From contig NZ_VLKH01000005.1 of NCBI RefSeq assembly GCF_007830175.1, positions 1 to 64,000 on the forward strand: a stretch of 64,000 nucleotides of DNA. Reading direction: 5' to 3'. This DNA is from Sedimentibacter saalensis. Its GTDB lineage: Bacteria > Bacillota > Clostridia > Tissierellales > Sedimentibacteraceae. The notes beneath the pieces are model-generated. The model saw only the letters and a program-made list of their open reading frames with translations, was not told the DNA's origin and ran no database searches. Positions 44,066 to 53,059 of the stretch are shown here, piece after piece (the first letter of the stretch is position 1; every line of letters starts with the position of its first letter). The position numbers and the translations under genes are program-made.

Positions 44066-45325
44066 ATGGAAAATGTTAAAATGTCTCCTGACATGTGGAC
44101 ACCCCTGGAGAAGCATGAAAAAGATGCGGAGAAGGTTTCGAGACAAAGTCTTACTTTTTGGCAGGATGTAAAAAGAAGACTTAAAGAAAACAAAGTTGCA
44201 ATGGTTTCATTGGTGGCAATTGTAATTGTCATACTGGCCTGCGTATTTGTTCCTATGTTTTATCCCATAACATTTGAAAGTCAAATACTGGATTTTGCAA
44301 ACATCGGAATAATGATGGACATTTATGAAGTTGACGGCAGCTATTTTTATATGAACGGTGAGTATTACCTCATTGATGTTACATCAGACGGAACATTGCT
44401 AAAAAAGCATCCTCTGATAAAAGACGATACAACAAATAAACGATATATTTATGATTTCAACGGAAAGGAAGTAATAGTTGATTACAGCCCATACTTCAAT
44501 GCAAAAGTTGAATACATGAATTTGGAAAAGAAAGCAAAAAAGGATTCTTCCATAGATCTTACGGAAGCAAAGTTCAATTTGGACAATGCAAAGAAGGTTG
44601 AGATCAAAGCAGGAGATCAAATATTAAACCCTGTTGACAGAGTTCATAACAAAACTTATATTTTAGGAACGGACAACCTTGGAAGAGACATGTTCATAAG
44701 AATTCTCCACGGAGGTCGTATTTCATTAATAGTAGGTTTCGTTGCAGCATTTGTAAACCTTATTATAGGAGTTTTATACGGCGGTATTGCAGGATATGTT
44801 GGAGGCAGGGCTGACAACATAATGATGCGTGTAGTCGATGTTATCAGTGCAATTCCAACACTTTTATATGTTATATTGCTCATGGTAGTTATGGGAAATG
44901 GTATGATGCCGATTATCATAGCACTGAGTATAACTTACTGGCTTTCTATGGCAAGATTGGTAAGAGGACAGGTTCTTGGTCTTAAGGAACAGGAATTTGT
45001 GCTTGCAGCACAGTCTTTAGGGGCTTCAACAAAAAGAATAATGTTAAGGCATCTAGTTCCTAACATGATGGGACCTATAATGGTTTCAGCTACAATGCAA
45101 ATACCAAGTGCAATATTTACAGAAGCTTTCCTTAGCTTTGTTGGTTTGGGAGTTTCAGCTCCTCAGGCTTCTTGGGGTTCACTTTGTAACGATGCATTGC
45201 TGACATACATGACATACCCTTATCAGTTGTTCTTACCGGCACTTGCAATATCTATAACTATATTGGCATTTAATTTGTTCAGCGATGGTCTGAGAGATGC
45301 TCTTGACCCAAAACAAAGAAAGTAA
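44066..45325 (+). CDS. oppC: Oligopeptide ABC transporter permease OppC with a large extracellular insertion
   Basis: Second permease, 419 residues, more than 100 longer than typical OppC. After the first helix (about 50-72) there is an extra, largely hydrophilic domain of roughly 110 residues (about 80-190, including YFYMNGEYYLIDV and KVEYMNLEKKAKKD) before the conserved HILGTDNLGRDMF-like segment (ILGTDNLGRDMFIRIL). The remaining helices and the EAA loop FVLAAQSLGAST are normal. GGAGG precedes the ATG. The insertion should face the outside and may help contact the binding protein. Confidence 0.92.
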   Translation: MENVKMSPDMWTPLEKHEKDAEKVSRQSLTFWQDVKRRLKENKVAMVSLVAIVIVILACVFVPMFYPITFESQILDFANIGIMMDIYEVDGSYFYMNGEYYLIDVTSDGTLLKKHPLIKDDTTNKRYIYDFNGKEVIVDYSPYFNAKVEYMNLEKKAKKDSSIDLTEAKFNLDNAKKVEIKAGDQILNPVDRVHNKTYILGTDNLGRDMFIRILHGGRISLIVGFVAAFVNLIIGVLYGGIAGYVGGRADNIMMRVVDVISAIPTLLYVILLMVVMGNGMMPIIIALSITYWLSMARLVRGQVLGLKEQEFVLAAQSLGASTKRIMLRHLVPNMMGPIMVSATMQIPSAIFTEAFLSFVGLGVSAPQASWGSLCNDALLTYMTYPYQLFLPALAISITILAFNLFSDGLRDALDPKQRK

Positions 45326-45340
45326 AGTGAGGTGTAAAAA

Positions 45341-46372
45341 ATGTCAGATAAATTATTAGAAGTTAAAGATTTAAGAACATCTTTTTTCACTCACTTAGGC
45401 GAAGTAAAAGCAATACGAGGCATAAGCTTTGATGTTGAAAAAGGTGAATCAATAGGAATAGTTGGCGAATCAGGAAGCGGAAAGAGCGTTACATCTCTTT
45501 CAATAATGAAGCTGCTTCTTTATCCAGGAAAAATCGTAGGCGGAGAAATTCTGTTTAACGGTGAAGATTTAGTTAACAAAACAAACAAAGACATGATGGC
45601 TATAAGAGGAAATGAAATAGCAATGATATTCCAGGACCCTATGACATCATTAAACCCGGTTTACACCATTGGTGATCAAATTGCTGAAGCAATTATAAAA
45701 CACCAGAAGTTATCAAGAAAAGAAGCTCATGAAAGAGCGTTGGAAATGCTGAAACTAGTTAATATACCTGACCCTGAAAAGAGAATTCACAATTTCCCTC
45801 ATGAATTTTCAGGCGGTATGAGACAAAGAGCCATGATAGCAATTGCATTGTCATGTCAGCCTCAGCTTTTGATTGCAGACGAGCCTACAACTGCGCTTGA
45901 CGTAACAATTCAAGCTCAGATACTTGATCTTATGAAGAGTCTGAATGCAAAACTTGACACTTCCACAATGCTGATCACTCACGATTTGGGAGTTGTTGCT
46001 GATGTATGTTCAAGAGTAGTGGTTATGTACGGAGGTCTTATAATGGAAAAAGGCTCCATCAGAGACATTTACTACGAACCTAGACATCCGTATACAATGG
46101 GATTGTTAAAATCAATACCAAAAGTTGCTTCTGACGAAAAACAAAGGTTGATACCAATACCAGGAACTCCTCCGGATTTATTAAATCCTCCTACAGGATG
46201 TCCGTTCTATGCAAGGTGCGAATATGCAATGCGCATTTGCAATACACAACAGCCACCGTATTTCAAGTCAGAAGATGGAAAGCACGAATCTATGTGCTGG
46301 TTACTTCACCCTGATGCACCAATAAATGAAAAATATGAACTATTGAAGGGGGGAGTAAAAGTTGGAAAATAA
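45341..46372 (+). CDS. oppD: Oligopeptide ABC transporter ATP-binding protein OppD
   Basis: One of two ATPases of the importer, 343 residues. Walker A GESGSGKSVT, Q-loop IFQDPMTSLNPVYTIG, signature FSGGMRQRAMIA, Walker B LLIADEPTTALDVT, and the C-terminal oligopeptide domain with cysteines in GCPFYARCEYAMRICN, which often bind an iron-sulfur cluster. It overlaps oppF by eleven bases. Confidence 0.95.
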   Translation: MSDKLLEVKDLRTSFFTHLGEVKAIRGISFDVEKGESIGIVGESGSGKSVTSLSIMKLLLYPGKIVGGEILFNGEDLVNKTNKDMMAIRGNEIAMIFQDPMTSLNPVYTIGDQIAEAIIKHQKLSRKEAHERALEMLKLVNIPDPEKRIHNFPHEFSGGMRQRAMIAIALSCQPQLLIADEPTTALDVTIQAQILDLMKSLNAKLDTSTMLITHDLGVVADVCSRVVVMYGGLIMEKGSIRDIYYEPRHPYTMGLLKSIPKVASDEKQRLIPIPGTPPDLLNPPTGCPFYARCEYAMRICNTQQPPYFKSEDGKHESMCWLLHPDAPINEKYELLKGGVKVGK

Positions 46373-47351
46373 CAAAAATGAAATTTTGGTTGAAGTAAAG
46401 AACCTGAAAAAACATTTTTTCAAAAATAAAGGGATTATAAAGAAACACTATGAAATAACAAAAGCAGTTGACGATGTTTCATTCTACATCAAAAAAGGAG
46501 AAACATTGGGACTGGTTGGAGAATCAGGCTGCGGAAAGTCAACAACAGGAAGGACTGTATTGAGGCTTTATGAGCCAACAGCAGGACAAATTCTTTACAA
46601 CGGCGTTGACATTGCAGGCATGAACAGAGAACAGCTCATGCCTTACAGAAAGAAAATGCAGATGATTTTCCAGGACCCGTATGCTTCTTTGAATGCCAGA
46701 ATGACTGTTGCTGACATTATCGGAGAGCCTATGGACATTCACAACCTGGCTCACGGACATGAAAGACAAGAAAAAATATTTGAACTTCTGGACACTGTAG
46801 GACTTAACAAGGACCATGCTGCCCGTTATCCTCATGAGTTTTCAGGTGGACAAAGACAGCGTATAGGAATAGCAAGATCCCTGGCTGTTGACCCTGAATT
46901 CATTATATGTGATGAGCCTATATCAGCTCTTGACGTTTCCATTCAGGCACAGGTTGTAAACATGCTTGAAGATTTGCAGGAGCAAAGAGGTCTCACTTAT
47001 TTGTTCATTGCACATGATTTGTCAATGGTTAAACACATTTCTGACAGAGTAGGCGTTATGTACCTTGGAAGTCTGGTTGAAGTTGCATCAAGCAAAGAAT
47101 TGTACAGGAACCCTGTTCATCCTTATACTCAGGCGTTGTTGTCATCAATTCCTATACCTGATCCTGACATAGCAGAAGCTTCTAGGAGAATTGTGCTTGA
47201 AGGGGATGTTCCAAGCCCTGTAAATCCTCCTTCAGGATGCAAGTTCAGAACAAGATGCAAGTATGCAACAGAAAGATGTAAAGAAGAAGACCCGATTCTC
47301 AGAGATATTGGCGGCGAACATTTCGTTGCTTGCCATCTTCTGGATAAATAA
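46362..47351 (+). CDS. oppF: Oligopeptide ABC transporter ATP-binding protein OppF
   Basis: Second ATPase, 329 residues, with Walker A GESGCGKSTTG, IFQDPYASLNARMTV, signature FSGGQRQRIGIA, Walker B FIICDEPISALDVS, and the cysteine-rich tail GCKFRTRCKYATERCKE. The start is TTG 46362, with GGGGGGAG upstream, inside the end of oppD. Confidence 0.95.
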   Translation: MENNKNEILVEVKNLKKHFFKNKGIIKKHYEITKAVDDVSFYIKKGETLGLVGESGCGKSTTGRTVLRLYEPTAGQILYNGVDIAGMNREQLMPYRKKMQMIFQDPYASLNARMTVADIIGEPMDIHNLAHGHERQEKIFELLDTVGLNKDHAARYPHEFSGGQRQRIGIARSLAVDPEFIICDEPISALDVSIQAQVVNMLEDLQEQRGLTYLFIAHDLSMVKHISDRVGVMYLGSLVEVASSKELYRNPVHPYTQALLSSIPIPDPDIAEASRRIVLEGDVPSPVNPPSGCKFRTRCKYATERCKEEDPILRDIGGEHFVACHLLDK

Positions 47352-47362
47352 TTGATATTTAG

Positions 47363-47447
47363 CCCTTTCGGTAATGTGAAAAGAGTAACTCTTGACATAT
47401 TGCCGAAAAAGGGTGATAATATAAAATGCAGGTAACGATTACCTGCA
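47363..47447 (+). promoter_or_regulatory. Intercistronic hairpins with an internal oppA promoter
   Basis: CCCTTTCGGTAAT (47363-47375) pairs with ATTGCCGAAAAAGGG (47399-47413), a possible transcript-end hairpin for oppF. Within it, TTGACA (47392-47397), 17 bases and GATAAT (47415-47420) make a good promoter for oppA. A second, perfect hairpin TGCAGGTAA/TTACCTGCA (47427-47447) sits in the oppA leader and would stabilise its mRNA. Confidence 0.7.
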
Positions 47448-47474
47448 AATACATAATTTTTTTGGAGGGATTTT

Positions 47475-49211
47475 ATGTTAAAAAGAGTATTATCATTATT
47501 GCTCGTACTTGCAATGGTATTCTCTATATCAGTAGGCTGTGCTAAACAAGAACCGGCACCAGCTGAAGAGAAACCGGCAGGAGAAACACCAGTTGCAGAA
47601 ACACCAGCTGGAGAAGAAGATTATCTTGTATGGAACATCGCAGTTGACCCTGAAACTTGGGACCCAACATTAAACAGCGCAGCTGACGGCGGACACATTA
47701 TTCAAAATATGTTCGAAGGTCTGACTAAAGAAACTTCTGAAGGAATACAAGCTGCTGCAGCTGAATCTTGGGATATAACTAATGATGGAAAAACTTATAC
47801 ATTCCATTTAAGAGATGGTTTGAAATGGTCTGACGGACAGCCTGTAACAGCTAAAGACTTCGAATATGCTTGGAAAAGAGCATGTGATCCTAAAGTTGCA
47901 TCTGACTATTCATTCCTTGTAACTACTTACTTAGTAGGTGGAGCTGAATACTTCAATGGAACTGGAACTATCGATCAAATAGGCGTTAAAGCACTTGATG
48001 ACAAGACATTGGAAGTTAACCTGAAATTCCCTGTTGCTTATTTCTTAAGCTTGACTTCATTCTATACTTACATGCCAGTAAGACAAGACATAGTTGAAGC
48101 TAACGGCGAAGGTTGGGAAAAGAATCCTGCAACTTGCATTTCTAACGGAGCTTTCAAAATGACTGAATACCAGACAGGTTCTCACCTGACAATGGTTAAG
48201 AACGAAAACTACTGGGATGCAGCAAATGTTAAACTTGCAGGTATCAAAGGTCTTATGATCGTTGAAGGAACAACAGCTCTTAACGGTTATGAAAACGGAG
48301 AAATCCAGGTTCTTGACAGCATCACTATTGAACAGATTCCAAGACTTCAAAAAGAAGATCCAAACTTTGTAATCTATCCACATATTGGAACTTACTATGT
48401 TAACTTCAACGTTGACAATGAAGTGTTCAAAGATCCTAAAATCAGAAAAGCATTCTCACTTGCAATCGACAGAAAACAATTTGTTGAGCAGGTTACTAAA
48501 GGCGGACAGACTCCTGCAACTGGATTTATACCATCAGGTATGATTTTCTCAGACGGATCTGACATCAGACCACTTGATGCAAACGGAATGCCAGCACCTG
48601 AATACGGCATTGACCCAACAAAAGCAAATGTGGAAGAAGCTAAAGCATTGTTGGCTGAAGCTGGATATCCAGATGGAAAAGGACTTCCAAAGATTACATT
48701 CTTGTACAACACAAACGAAAACAACAAGAAAATTGCTGAAGCATTGCAAGGAATGTGGAAACAAAATCTTGGCGTAGACGTAGAACTTCTTAATCAAGAC
48801 TGGGCAGTATTCCAGGAAACTAGAAGAGCAGGCGAGTACATGATGGCTAGAGGCGGCTGGTTAGGAGACTACGGCGACCCAATGACTATGCTTGATTTGT
48901 TCACAGTTGCTTCAGGAAACAACGATCCTCAGTGGAGATATGCTGAAGAACCTAACGGAGCACCACATGATAAAACTCTGAACCCTGAACAAAAAGAATT
49001 TGAAGATGCAATTTCTAAATCTCTTGTAACTTCAGGTAAAGACAGAGATGCAGCTTTGAAGGCAGCTGAAGATTCATTGATGAACAACATGGTTGTAGCA
49101 CCAATTTACTACTATACATTTACAACAATAGTTGACTCATCTAAGGTTGAAGGTGTAGAACTCACATTGACAAACAAATGGGACTTCACACATGCTGAAT
49201 TAATAAAATAA
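47475..49211 (+). CDS. oppA: Oligopeptide-binding lipoprotein OppA
   Basis: The 578-residue binding protein has a lipobox (FSISVGC, Cys about residue 23), an acidic, proline-rich linker, and the family 5 solute-binding fold: WNIAVDPETWDPTLNSAADG, FHLRDGLKWSDGQPVTAKDF, KAFSLAIDRKQFV and a late WGDYGDP-like region (GWLGDYGDPMTMLDLF). It hands peptides to OppBC. GGAGG precedes the ATG; the codon use is smoother than in neighbours, as in highly expressed genes. Confidence 0.95.
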   Translation: MLKRVLSLLLVLAMVFSISVGCAKQEPAPAEEKPAGETPVAETPAGEEDYLVWNIAVDPETWDPTLNSAADGGHIIQNMFEGLTKETSEGIQAAAAESWDITNDGKTYTFHLRDGLKWSDGQPVTAKDFEYAWKRACDPKVASDYSFLVTTYLVGGAEYFNGTGTIDQIGVKALDDKTLEVNLKFPVAYFLSLTSFYTYMPVRQDIVEANGEGWEKNPATCISNGAFKMTEYQTGSHLTMVKNENYWDAANVKLAGIKGLMIVEGTTALNGYENGEIQVLDSITIEQIPRLQKEDPNFVIYPHIGTYYVNFNVDNEVFKDPKIRKAFSLAIDRKQFVEQVTKGGQTPATGFIPSGMIFSDGSDIRPLDANGMPAPEYGIDPTKANVEEAKALLAEAGYPDGKGLPKITFLYNTNENNKKIAEALQGMWKQNLGVDVELLNQDWAVFQETRRAGEYMMARGGWLGDYGDPMTMLDLFTVASGNNDPQWRYAEEPNGAPHDKTLNPEQKEFEDAISKSLVTSGKDRDAALKAAEDSLMNNMVVAPIYYYTFTTIVDSSKVEGVELTLTNKWDFTHAELIK

Positions 49212-49216
49212 TAAGC

Positions 49217-49259
49217 AAAAAGGATTGGAATCTGTTATACAGAATCCAGTCCTTTTTTT
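49217..49259 (+). terminator. Terminator after oppA
   Basis: AAAGGATTGGAATCTG pairs with CAGAATCCAGTCCTTT around a short loop and ends in seven T. Confidence 0.9.
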
Positions 49260-49360
49260 GTAGTATAATGTCTGTTTGCACTTCATTGAAACACAAATAA
49301 CAATGTCGTCTATATACAAATTTCTGTTTTAATTGTATAATTAAGATGGAGATGATATTT

Positions 49361-50197
49361 ATGAAATACAAAATGGTGGTACTGGATCTGGATGGAACTC
49401 TTTTAGATGACGAAAAACAAATAAGTGAAAAAAACATCCGCATTTTGAATGAACTGCACAAAAGCGGAGTGATTATAACAATTGCAACAGGCAGAAATTA
49501 TTATATGGCAAAAGGTCTCACTGATAAGCTTAAAAATATTTCTCCTGTTATACTTGCCAACAACGGGGCAATTATAAGACGTTCTCACAACGATGAGCTT
49601 CTTCGTAAAAACTATCTGGATGCTGCAGCGTTTAAAAAAATATATGATGCAGGAATTAAAAGGGGTCTTAATCCTGTTGTGCACGTGGATGAATATAAAA
49701 ATGGCTACGATCTTATTTATGAACGTGAAAACTATGAAGAAGCATATCTGGGCTACATAAAAAAAGACTATCCCAGAGCAAGGCTTAAAAAATTTGAAAC
49801 TGATAGCCTGAAAAATATTCTTGCTGTATGCTATTTTGATGAATACAGCAAGCTTTCTGATTTCAGTCTTGAAATGATGGAGTTAAACAAAGGCGAGTAC
49901 AATACCATATGCAACCGCAACATAAGCCAGAGGGCTCTTCTTGAATTTCTGCACAATGAAGGCTGCAAGTGGAAGGCACTTCAGAAATATGTAAATGACA
50001 TCAACATCAGGAATGATGAAATTTTAGCCATTGGTGACGACAATAACGACATTGAGCTCATTTTAAATGCAGGACTGGGAATTGCCATGAAAAATGGAAC
50101 AGAGGAATGCAAAAATGCTTCAAAATTAATATCAAAATATGACAACAACAATTCGGGAGTTTACTATGTTCTTTCGGAAGTATTTGAAATAAAATAA
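49361..50197 (+). CDS. Cof-type HAD phosphatase
   Basis: A soluble phosphatase of the HAD-IIB (Cof/YidA) group, 278 residues, likely acting on sugar phosphates or flavin precursors. It starts VVLDLDGTLLDDEKQ (catalytic aspartates), has ITIATGRNYYMAKGL, a lysine in CKWKALQKYV and IGDDNNDIELILNAG. ATG 49361 is chosen as it follows GGAGATGAT; an upstream ATG (49346) overlaps that site. Monocistronic. Confidence 0.88.
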   Translation: MKYKMVVLDLDGTLLDDEKQISEKNIRILNELHKSGVIITIATGRNYYMAKGLTDKLKNISPVILANNGAIIRRSHNDELLRKNYLDAAAFKKIYDAGIKRGLNPVVHVDEYKNGYDLIYERENYEEAYLGYIKKDYPRARLKKFETDSLKNILAVCYFDEYSKLSDFSLEMMELNKGEYNTICNRNISQRALLEFLHNEGCKWKALQKYVNDINIRNDEILAIGDDNNDIELILNAGLGIAMKNGTEECKNASKLISKYDNNNSGVYYVLSEVFEIK

Positions 50198-50286
50198 CAA
50201 ATTAACAAAAATATCAGAGATTGTACATATTTCTTCCATGCTCAAAATATAATGTAATAACATTGTATTAAAAACAAGGAGGAATT

Positions 50287-50478
50287 ATGAAAATAATAGC
50301 TGCAATAGCATCAATTCTTATTATTATAGGAGCGTTGAACTGGGGTCTGTACGGAATAGCAAAAATTGATATAGTTGAAAATTTATTTGGAGGCTGGAAT
50401 AACAAAATAGGAAGAATAATCTATATTATAATTGGAGTAGCTGGCTTGTATTCGCTTCTTTACGTCATTTTTGCATAA
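50287..50478 (+). CDS. DUF378-family small membrane protein
   Basis: A 63-residue protein with two membrane helices (about 3-22 and 42-61) and the motif GALNWGLYGI between them, the mark of the DUF378 family. Function is unknown. An AAGGAGGAA site is ideally placed and a terminator follows. Confidence 0.88.
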   Translation: MKIIAAIASILIIIGALNWGLYGIAKIDIVENLFGGWNNKIGRIIYIIIGVAGLYSLLYVIFA

Positions 50479-50482
50479 ATAA

Positions 50483-50510
50483 AAAAACATGCCGACGGGC
50501 ATGTTTTTTA
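50483..50510. terminator. Bidirectional terminator
   Basis: ACATGCC pairs with GGCATGT, flanked by A and T runs, between the convergent DUF378 and 77-residue genes. Confidence 0.85.
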
Positions 50511-50514
50511 TTCT

Positions 50515-50748
50515 TTAGGAAAAGCGTCCAATTCCTACTGCTTTTGTCATTTTGTCCATGACGTTTTTACCCTGCATGTTCTGACTTATCATTTCTACAG
50601 AACCCAATGTAATGTGGGCTAAACCGAAACCTATAATACCATTAGTATAGGATTCAGGCAGGTTGTTATTACTATTTTTCAAAGCTATTCCGGTTGCAGT
50701 TACTACTGTTCCAAGCACTGTTGGAATTATGCCTTCTTTTATGTGCAT
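50515..50748 (-). CDS. 77-residue protein with two hydrophobic segments, unknown function
   Basis: The ATG at 50748 follows a strong AGGAGG site. The product (MHIKEGIIPTVLGTVVTATG...) has two weakly hydrophobic, glycine-rich segments (about 6-22 and 36-55) separated by an Asn-rich loop, ending in a basic tail. I do not recognise a family. It stands alone, convergent with the DUF378 gene. Confidence 0.65.
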   Translation of the reverse strand: MHIKEGIIPTVLGTVVTATGIALKNSNNNLPESYTNGIIGFGLAHITLGSVEMISQNMQGKNVMDKMTKAVGIGRFS

Positions 50749-50848
50749 TTAAATACCTCCTAAAATTTATTTGTTCACTTATTATTTGCAAAAATAATAA
50801 AAAAATTTGGTTTATTTCATGGCAATTAATAAAAATATTAAACAACAA

Positions 50849-50877
50849 TTGATTAAAAAGGTTATATTATTTATAAT
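50849..50877 (+). promoter_or_regulatory. Promoter of the radical SAM gene
   Basis: TTGATT (50849-50854), 17 bases, TATAAT (50872-50877), 41 bases before the ATG. Confidence 0.7.
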
Positions 50878-50918
50878 ATGATTAATATCCAAAATTTAAA
50901 TTTAAACAAAGGAAAAAA

Positions 50919-51848
50919 ATGACCAGATATAATGAATATTCAAATTATCTAAAAGAAAAATACAAGGAAAAAGTATACAAACTTCCTGTTAATATTCCCT
51001 GCACATGTCCAAACCGGGACGGCACATTAGGATACGGAGGATGCACTTTTTGTGCAGAAGTAGGAACTGGCTTTGAAATGCTGGACAACTCCATGAGTGT
51101 CAAAGCTCAGCTCAGGACGAACATGGAATATATTAAGAAAAAATATAAAGCAAAGAAATTTATTGCATATTTTCAAAACTACACAAACACATACCTGGAG
51201 TTTGAAAAATTCAAAAATTACATACGTGAAGCTATCATGGAAGACATAGTTGAAATATCAGTTTCCACAAGGCCTGACTGCGTTCCTGATCCGTACCTTG
51301 AATTCCTTTATGAACTTATGAAGGAAAGCGGAATAAACATTTCCATAGAGCTTGGACTTCAGACTGTAAATTACCACACGCTTATTGCTATAAACAGAGG
51401 ACACACGCTGGCGGAATTTATTGACGCTGCAGTAAGAATAAAAAAATTCGGTTTTGAAATATGTGCTCATGTCATATTAAATCTCCCCGGTGATGATATG
51501 ACGGATGTTGTAGAATCAGCAAAAATATTGTCGGTACTGGGCATAGACCAGGTGAAAGTTCATTCTCTTTATATAATGGAAAATACAGAAATGGGAAGAA
51601 TGTATAAAAATGGAGAATTAAAGGTAATTACTAAAGACGAATATGTAGAAAGAGTCATCGTTTTTCTTGAACACTTAGACAGCAATGTTGCGGTTCAAAG
51701 ACTGGTTGGAAGGGCACCAAAGGAAGATTCGCTGTTTGTAAACTGGGGAATGAGCTGGTGGAAAATCAAAGATGAAATTTTGGACAAAATGGAAAAAGAA
51801 AACCGGTACCAAGGAAAATTTCAACTGCAAAAAAAGTATAAATTGTAA
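50919..51848 (+). CDS. TIGR01212-family radical SAM protein (YtqA-like)
   Basis: The 309 residues show the family's unusual iron-sulfur motif, CPNRDGTLGYGGCTFC with CTC just before, rather than the plain CxxxCxxC. Further family blocks: FIAYFQNYTNTYLEF, VSTRPDCVPD, ELGLQTVNYHTL and HVILNLPGDDM. Bacillus homologues (YtqA) are uncharacterised or linked to tRNA modification-like chemistry. AAAGGAAA is the ribosome site. It is monocistronic or read with the next gene. Confidence 0.88.
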   Translation: MTRYNEYSNYLKEKYKEKVYKLPVNIPCTCPNRDGTLGYGGCTFCAEVGTGFEMLDNSMSVKAQLRTNMEYIKKKYKAKKFIAYFQNYTNTYLEFEKFKNYIREAIMEDIVEISVSTRPDCVPDPYLEFLYELMKESGINISIELGLQTVNYHTLIAINRGHTLAEFIDAAVRIKKFGFEICAHVILNLPGDDMTDVVESAKILSVLGIDQVKVHSLYIMENTEMGRMYKNGELKVITKDEYVERVIVFLEHLDSNVAVQRLVGRAPKEDSLFVNWGMSWWKIKDEILDKMEKENRYQGKFQLQKKYKL

Positions 51849-51937
51849 AAATAAGTAGTGTAAACATTTTCAATTTGTGGTACAATATAATTGTAATTAA
51901 CTTTATTCAAACAAATAAAAATAGGAGTGTGATTATT

Positions 51938-52351
51938 ATGGTTCAATTGGTTTGCGGTCACAGCGGAAGTGGAAAAACGATGAGAATGATTGAAATGGCA
52001 AACAAGACTATGGATAGTATACAGGGAAAGATGGTTTTCCTGGAAGCTAACAACAGGCACATATTTGATTTGGATTACAGAATAAGATACATAAATACGA
52101 AAGAGTTTGGATTAACAAATGCCGATCAGTTTCAAGGCTTCGTATGTGGTTTAATTGCGACAGATTATGATATAGAACAGGTTTACATAGATGGATTATA
52201 TAAGATTGCTCAGTCCGGAATGGAAAATTTAGAAGCAGTTGTAGAAAGACTTAATTTTTTATCAGAAAAGTTTAATGTTAATTTTATCATGAGCGTGAAT
52301 CATGAAATGGATGATATTCCAGAAACATTGAGAGATAAAGTAATAGCATAG
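51938..52351 (+). CDS. Small P-loop ATPase-like protein, conserved in Clostridia
   Basis: A 137-residue protein beginning MVQLVCGHSGSGKTMRMIEM, a clear Walker A motif, with IEQVYIDGLYKIAQ as a likely Walker B. It has no other domain, and is far shorter than typical nucleotide-binding enzymes. I recall such proteins in Clostridia as unnamed ATP-binding proteins; function unknown. The frame is open from 51875 but ATG 51938 has AGGAGTG upstream. Confidence 0.75.
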   Translation: MVQLVCGHSGSGKTMRMIEMANKTMDSIQGKMVFLEANNRHIFDLDYRIRYINTKEFGLTNADQFQGFVCGLIATDYDIEQVYIDGLYKIAQSGMENLEAVVERLNFLSEKFNVNFIMSVNHEMDDIPETLRDKVIA

Positions 52352-52358
52352 AAAATAT

Positions 52359-52382
52359 CCACCGGCTTGCCGGTGGTTTTTA
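52359..52382 (+). terminator. Rho-independent terminator
   Basis: CCACCGGC (52359-52366) pairs with GCCGGTGG (52369-52376), followed by T. Confidence 0.92.
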
Positions 52383-52477
52383 TTTCTCATTTATGGATTA
52401 TTCTTGCTTTTAATTGCTCTTGCTAAAAGTTTCAGCATCTGTTAGAATACATGTAGACAATTAGAAAGAGTGAGTTT

Positions 52478-53032
52478 ATGAATTATTTTAAACCAAACAA
52501 GACAATATTTGATGAATTCTTTGAGCACAGAGATATGCTTATCATTCAGCACATGAATGGTGATATAAGCAAAAAGGAATATCTGGAGTTAAACTACAAA
52601 TATATGCTTGAAAAGAACATAAAGCCTTTTCAGCGAATAGACAGCTTTGAAAAGGGAATGTACAATTACCAGTACTACAACATGCTTGCTAAGTACCACA
52701 GAATGATAGCTCAGGAAATAAAGGATAAGGGAAAGCACATCAGTTTTTACAGCAAGTATCTGGAAGAAGCAGATTATTACTACAATGAAAAGGATAAAAC
52801 ATCTTTCAGACTGTTAAGATACCTTCATTATGAAAATGTGGAATCATATTTTATAAAGATGGAGTCATCAGCTCTGGAAGGAAAGCTCTATGAAATAGTT
52901 CTGAAGGATTATGAATATGCAGTGCTGCATTCAAAATCCCTGTGGCTTTTAGATGTTCTGAAAAAAGAAAATGTATTTTTATCTGAAAGGAAGAAATCTG
53001 TAATAGACTATTATGTAAATCAAAAATATTAA
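52478..53032 (+). CDS. Uncharacterised 184-residue helical protein (perhaps DUF6648)
   Basis: A soluble, Tyr- and Lys-rich protein (FFEHRDMLIIQHMNGDIS, KKEYLELNYKYMLEKN, FRLLRYLHYENVESYF) with no signal, membrane helix or known catalytic motif. The pattern recalls a Clostridia-restricted family I tentatively connect with DUF6648. A GAAAGAG site precedes the ATG, with a terminator after the stop. Function unknown. Confidence 0.7.
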   Translation: MNYFKPNKTIFDEFFEHRDMLIIQHMNGDISKKEYLELNYKYMLEKNIKPFQRIDSFEKGMYNYQYYNMLAKYHRMIAQEIKDKGKHISFYSKYLEEADYYYNEKDKTSFRLLRYLHYENVESYFIKMESSALEGKLYEIVLKDYEYAVLHSKSLWLLDVLKKENVFLSERKKSVIDYYVNQKY

Positions 53033-53056
53033 GGAGCCCAATGGCTCCTTTCTTTT
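53031..53056. terminator. Bidirectional terminator
   Basis: AAGGAGCC (53031-53038) pairs with GGCTCCTT (53043-53050), then TCTTTT. It lies between convergent genes. Confidence 0.88.
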
Positions 53057-53059
53057 ATT

